The notes under the pieces were generated by a model, which was given only the letters and a program-made list of their open reading frames with translations, was not told the origin of the DNA and did not search any database. Of a DNA stretch of 64,000 nucleotides, positions 60,356-64,000 are shown piece after piece. Origin of the DNA: Thermoplasmata archaeon (GTDB lineage: Archaea > Thermoplasmatota > Thermoplasmata > Lutacidiplasmatales > UBA184); the NCBI GenBank assembly GCA_021802125.1, contig JAKAAX010000001.1, positions 124,001 to 188,000 on the forward strand. The letters run 5' to 3'. How positions within the stretch are numbered: position 1 is the stretch's first letter; each line of letters begins with the position of its first letter. The position numbers were made by a program, and so were the translations under genes.

Positions 60356-63300
60356 CTACCTTCGCCCACCGAACGGGTCAGGGGCGACCTCGTCGATGGG
60401 GCGGTCCGTGGGGGGTGGCCTCTTGGGCGCCGCCGCGGGCGGTGGGGGCGGTGGAGGGGGAGGAGGCGGCGGGGGAGGGGCCTGGGCTGGCGCGGGGCCC
60501 GCGCCCACCGAGGGCGCGACCTCGTCCGAGCTGGGGGCGACGTCGTGGCCGTCCGAGGTGACCGAACCGCTTCCCGCCGGCATGGGCCCGGGAGACGGGG
60601 CCACCGTGTCCGAAGCTGCGGGAGGGGGGGGGGGGGGGGATGCGGGAGGCATCCCGGAGTAGGCGGGGTAAGCGGTTGGAGCGCCGGCGGCCACGGAGGG
60701 GCCCATCGCTCCACCCGGGGCCCCGTAGGGGGGCATGGGGGCACCTCCCAGGGGCACCGGCTCGTAGCCCATGGGTGCTCCACCCATCGATCCCTCGGCG
60801 GCGGCCACGGCGGCCCGGTTCCGGTGCCGTCGGACCAGGAGGGCGGCCGCGATCGCGGCGATGACCACCACCAACAGGAGCAGCAGCAGCCACGGGTTGA
60901 TGGATCCCATGAACCCGAACTGGTTGACCGCGGCGTTCACCGTCACCGAGACCGAGGAGACGGCCGAGTGCCCGGCGGTGTCGTTCGCCCAGACGGTGGC
61001 GACGTAGGTGCCGGCCGAAGCGAACGCGTGCGAAGGGGTCGCGCCGGTCGCGGTCTGACCGTCCGTGAAACGCCAGGTGTAGACGTACTGACCGCTCCCG
61101 CCGGAGGCGCTCGCGGTGAAGGCCACGTTCTGGCCCACCGAGCTCGACGTCGGGTTGGCGGAGGCCTTCACCGTCAGGCCGCCCCCGCTCACGGGGTTCA
61201 CCTGGACCGTCAGCGAGGTGCTCGCGCTCTTGCCGGAGCTGTCCGTGACCGTCAGGGACGCCGTGTAGGTTCCGGCCACGGAGTAGGTGTGCGTCGGGCT
61301 CTGGACCGCGCTGGTCCCCCCGTCCCCTAGGTTCCAGGTGTACGAGGCGTAGGGAGGCGTCCCTCCGGAGGCCGAGCCCACGAAGGCGACCACGAGCGGG
61401 GCGGTCCCGGAGGCGGGGGTCGCGGTGGGGAGCGCGGTCAGCGGACCGGACGGAGCGACGACCGTGAGCGCGGAGGACGTCGCGCCCGAGGTCCCCCCAT
61501 CCTGGTCGGTCACCGAGACCGTGACCGTGAAGGTGCCGGTCGCGGAGGGAGTGCAAGCTGCGACCGTCCCCGCGGAGGCCGTGCAGGTCAGAGACGACGA
61601 GGAGCCGACCCACGAGAAGGTGTCATGCCCGCTACCGGGCGAGGTCAACGTCGTCGAGAAGGACGCGGTCTGACCCGTGGACACCTGGGCCGGCGTGGGG
61701 GTCGGGCTCGTGAGCGAGGGAAGTGGGAAGACCTGGAAGTTCGCGCTCGTGGCCTTTGCGCTCCCGCCGTTCGAGTCGTGCACGGTCACCGTGACCGTGT
61801 AGTTGCCCGAGCCGGTCGGGACGCAGAGGACGGAGTTCGTCGCGGACGATCCGCACCCGAGCCCGCTCCCGGGAGAGGCGACCCAAACGTAGGTGTCGCC
61901 TCCGGAGCCGGCCCCCGTCAGCGTGGCGTTGAAGTACACGCCCTGCCCGACGTCAACGCTGGTCCGGGACGCGAGGGGGGTCCCGACGGACGGGGCGGAG
62001 GTCACCGTGAACGGTGAGCTCGCGGAGCCGGTGTGCCCCTGGGAGTCGGTCGCAGAGATCGTCACCTGGTAGCTGCCAGCGTTGGTCGGCGTGCACGAGA
62101 TGGTCAGCGCGTTCGCGCCGAGGCATCCGAGGCCCGTGCTAGGGCTCACGCTCCAGGTGTACTGGTCGCTCCCGGCCCCGGGGCTTAAGAGGGAGCTCGT
62201 GAAGGTCACGGTCTCGCCGACGTCCGCGGAGCTCGGGCTCGCGACCGGAGCGCTGACCGACGGGTTGGTGCTCACGGTGAACGACGCGGAGGTCGCGGAT
62301 CCGCTCCCGCCGTTGGAGTCGGTGACGGTGATGGTCGTGGTGTAGGTCCCGCTCGCGGTGGGCGTGCAGGAGATCGAGAGCGCGTTGGCGCTGGTGCACC
62401 CGAGGCCGGTGGGAGCGCTCGTCCAGGCATACGTGGTGCTCCCGGACCCGGGGCTGGACAGGGTGCTCGTGAAGCTCACGGGGGCTCCGACCGAGCCGAC
62501 GGGCGTGGAGGGTGTGGGCGCGGTCACGGTGGGAAGCGGGGAGACCGTGTAGGAGGAGGCGGGAGAGGTCCCTACGCCCCCGTTCGAGTCGGTGACGGCG
62601 ACCACGATGGAGTAGGTTCCCGCGGCCGTGGGGGCGCAGGCGACCGTCGTGGCGGTGGAGGCGGAACATCCGAGGCCGGAGCTGGGGGTGACGGTCCAGG
62701 CGAAGGTGTTGGTGCCCGAGCCCCCGGAGGCCGTGGTGGAGAAGGTCACGGACTGACCGACGTCCGCGCTGGCCGGGGTGGCGGTGGGCGCCGTCGCCGT
62801 TGGAAGGGCGTAGACCGAGAAGCTGGGAGATGTCGCCGAGGCCGTGTGCGCCGCGGAGTCCGTGACCGTGACGGTCATGGTGTAGCTCCCGGCGGCGGTC
62901 GGAGTGCAGGTGACCGTGCTGATGGACGATGCGCTGCATCCCATTCCCGCCGAGGGAGTCGTGGACCAAACGTAGGAGTACGGGGAGGTCCCGCCCGTGA
63001 CGGTCACGGACCAGCTGACGGAGGTCCCGAGGTCGACGCTGGAAGGGCTCGGGGTTGGGGTGGAAACGGTGAGGCCTCCCCCTCCTCCGCCTCCGAAGCT
63101 CCAGCTCTGGACCCAGGTGTCCCATTCGTAGCAGCCCGAGCCGGTGCATCCGTGCTTGCCGGTCCACTCGCCGAAGCCCCACATCGTCTGGGAGGAGAGG
63201 TCCGTCGCCGCACCGGAGTAGTCGCCGAACCGGGTCGCGGCCGATCCTGCGGCGGTCCCCTTCTGGACCACCGTGGGGGTCTCGATCGTGCCGGTGGCGT

Positions 63301-64000
63301 CGGTGACCGCCTGCCCCGAGATCGCAACGCTGGGGTAGGAGGTGCTGCTAGAGAAGCTGTAGAGGAGGCCCATGTTCTGCGACGAGTCCAGGGTGACCGC
63401 CGGGTAGAACGCGTTCTCTCCGGAGGGGGTCCAGATGAAGTCCTGGACCAGCGAGGCCGTCGTGGTGTTCACCTGCCAGAGGTGGACACAGCTCGCGGCC
63501 CCACCGGAGCAGCTCCCGTCGTTCGCCGCCGCCCACATGTCACCGGCGCGCCACACCGCCGAACCGATCCGGTTGTCGTTCGTGACGACGGTGCCCCCGC
63601 TAGGCATCGGGGCCCCGCCCGGGGCGGTGGAGGTCGTTGAGAAGTTCTTGAACGTGAAATGGTAGGCCGACGGCGGGGCCCCCGAGAGCGCGACGTAGTT
63701 CAGCTGGGAAGAGGACTGCATGTTCGAGCTGAGGAAGTAGATCGTGGAGGAGAGCGAGAGCATCTCCGCCGCATGGACGGACGCGTAGGCCGCCCAGGGC
63801 CCCACGATCAGGTAGGTGGGGGCGGTCCCGGCGAGCGCCTGCGACTTGTTGATGACGAAGATGACCGCGCCGGCGAAGGTCGCTCCGCCCGCGAAGTCGT
63901 TGCCCGAGAGCGAGATGGTGTTCGCGCCCACCCCCACGTTGATCTGGTCGGGCAGGTCGCCCGAGGTCCCCGTGTGGTTCGGCATGTGGACCAGGTAGGT
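60356..64000 (-). CDS. Giant surface protein, partial (N-terminus outside window), Ig/PKD repeats and conserved cytoplasmic tail
   Basis: The frame is open at the right edge (…TYLVHMPNHTG), so at least 1214 residues are coded and the start is missing. Residues visible up to about 300 resemble an exo-sialidase/BNR-type propeller (AVWRAGDMWAAANDG, NMGLLYSFSS, RFGDYSGAATD, MWGFGEWTG). Seven or so Ig-like repeats with the SGLGC…CTPTAAGTY signature and two PKD domains follow, then a membrane helix and a proline-rich cytoplasmic tail. The tail includes a 16-nt homopolymer and ends RPIDEVAPDPFGGRR, the same motif that ends the neighbouring sedolisin. The two genes are separated by 134 bp on the same strand. 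Confidence 0.83.
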   Translation of the reverse strand, partial: TYLVHMPNHTGTSGDLPDQINVGVGANTISLSGNDFAGGATFAGAVIFVINKSQALAGTAPTYLIVGPWAAYASVHAAEMLSLSSTIYFLSSNMQSSSQLNYVALSGAPPSAYHFTFKNFSTTSTAPGGAPMPSGGTVVTNDNRIGSAVWRAGDMWAAANDGSCSGGAASCVHLWQVNTTTASLVQDFIWTPSGENAFYPAVTLDSSQNMGLLYSFSSSTSYPSVAISGQAVTDATGTIETPTVVQKGTAAGSAATRFGDYSGAATDLSSQTMWGFGEWTGKHGCTGSGCYEWDTWVQSWSFGGGGGGGLTVSTPTPSPSSVDLGTSVSWSVTVTGGTSPYSYVWSTTPSAGMGCSASSISTVTCTPTAAGSYTMTVTVTDSAAHTASATSPSFSVYALPTATAPTATPASADVGQSVTFSTTASGGSGTNTFAWTVTPSSGLGCSASTATTVACAPTAAGTYSIVVAVTDSNGGVGTSPASSYTVSPLPTVTAPTPSTPVGSVGAPVSFTSTLSSPGSGSTTYAWTSAPTGLGCTSANALSISCTPTASGTYTTTITVTDSNGGSGSATSASFTVSTNPSVSAPVASPSSADVGETVTFTSSLLSPGAGSDQYTWSVSPSTGLGCLGANALTISCTPTNAGSYQVTISATDSQGHTGSASSPFTVTSAPSVGTPLASRTSVDVGQGVYFNATLTGAGSGGDTYVWVASPGSGLGCGSSATNSVLCVPTGSGNYTVTVTVHDSNGGSAKATSANFQVFPLPSLTSPTPTPAQVSTGQTASFSTTLTSPGSGHDTFSWVGSSSSLTCTASAGTVAACTPSATGTFTVTVSVTDQDGGTSGATSSALTVVAPSGPLTALPTATPASGTAPLVVAFVGSASGGTPPYASYTWNLGDGGTSAVQSPTHTYSVAGTYTASLTVTDSSGKSASTSLTVQVNPVSGGGLTVKASANPTSSSVGQNVAFTASASGGSGQYVYTWRFTDGQTATGATPSHAFASAGTYVATVWANDTAGHSAVSSVSVTVNAAVNQFGFMGSINPWLLLLLLVVVIAAIAAALLVRRHRNRAAVAAAEGSMGGAPMGYEPVPLGGAPMPPYGAPGGAMGPSVAAGAPTAYPAYSGMPPASPPPPPPAASDTVAPSPGPMPAGSGSVTSDGHDVAPSSDEVAPSVGAGPAPAQAPPPPPPPPPPPPPPAAAPKRPPPTDRPIDEVAPDPFGGRR
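60624..60639. repeat. Homopolymer run of 16 G (C in the coding strand)
   Basis: The run codes for consecutive prolines in the cytoplasmic tail of the partial surface protein. A change of one base would shift the frame before the conserved C-terminal motif. It is the longest homopolymer I noticed in the window. Confidence 0.85.
62358..62407. repeat. 50-bp repeat, copy 2 (in adjacent surface protein)
   Basis: Identical over 50 bases to 57328-57377, in the same reading frame of a homologous Ig-like module, on the same strand about 5 kb away. Confidence 0.85.

Overview
The window is a 64 kb, high-GC, densely coding stretch of an archaeal genome. Archaeal markers are a TYW1/Taw1 wyosine synthase, a RadB recombinase paralogue, a TrmG10-type tRNA methyltransferase, a Mut7-C RNase, and many leaderless genes with a TATA-like box 26-30 nt before the start codon. 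A DUF5611-like protein, a DUF835-like protein, an S53 (sedolisin) protease and many PKD/Ig-like surface proteins point to Thermoplasmatota, probably an uncultured high-GC acid-soil or sediment lineage. That placement is inference. No tRNA, rRNA, CRISPR array or insertion sequence is visible. No gap between genes exceeds about 215 bp; the longest, 22740-22953 and 41240-41453, hold only weak promoter-like AT-rich boxes.

Layout. 1-3.2 kb: end of a sugar-nucleotide epimerase, a UDP-sugar dehydrogenase and an orphan DNA methyltransferase. 3.3-8.7 kb: DUF5611-like protein and site-2 protease; the convergent Mut7-C/TrmG10 pair; glmM; a small zinc protein. 8.8-18.1 kb: two-gene ABC exporter, nucleoside phosphorylase, a giant kelch/Ig surface protein with a cytoplasmic zinc ribbon, taw1 and small proteins. 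18.1-25.3 kb: HAD hydrolase, aldo/keto reductase, ferredoxin-sufU divergent from sufD, and an AidB-like acyl-CoA dehydrogenase. 25.4-33.2 kb: a beta-propeller surface protein, small membrane proteins and a kelch/PKD surface protein.

33.3-41.2 kb is a sulfur island: sufB, sufS and sufC on the minus strand, a SufR-like regulator divergent from sufC, then cysM, a JAMM peptidase (mec) and a single protein joining a CysO-like sulfur carrier, a MoeZ-like E1 enzyme and a rhodanese. This looks like an archaeal version of the mycobacterial CysM/CysO/Mec cysteine pathway with carrier and activator fused. The carrier's Gly-Gly is internal, so release by the neighbouring JAMM protease, or action in cis, has to be considered. 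It is the most interesting system in the window.

41.4-47.5 kb: a proline-rich membrane protein with two zinc ribbons, coupled to a DUF835-like protein, and a secreted phosphoesterase. 47.6-54.6 kb: an AddB-like nuclease and an AddA-like helicase-nuclease with a polyproline N-terminus, followed by convergent radB. 55.4-64 kb: a sedolisin and a second giant surface protein, truncated by the window edge; both end in the same cytoplasmic motif, RPIDEVAPDPFGG, and share a 50-bp identical DNA repeat.

Start codons were chosen from protein-family N-termini, ATGA/GTGA overlaps and TATA spacing. All family assignments come from reading motifs; no database search was run.
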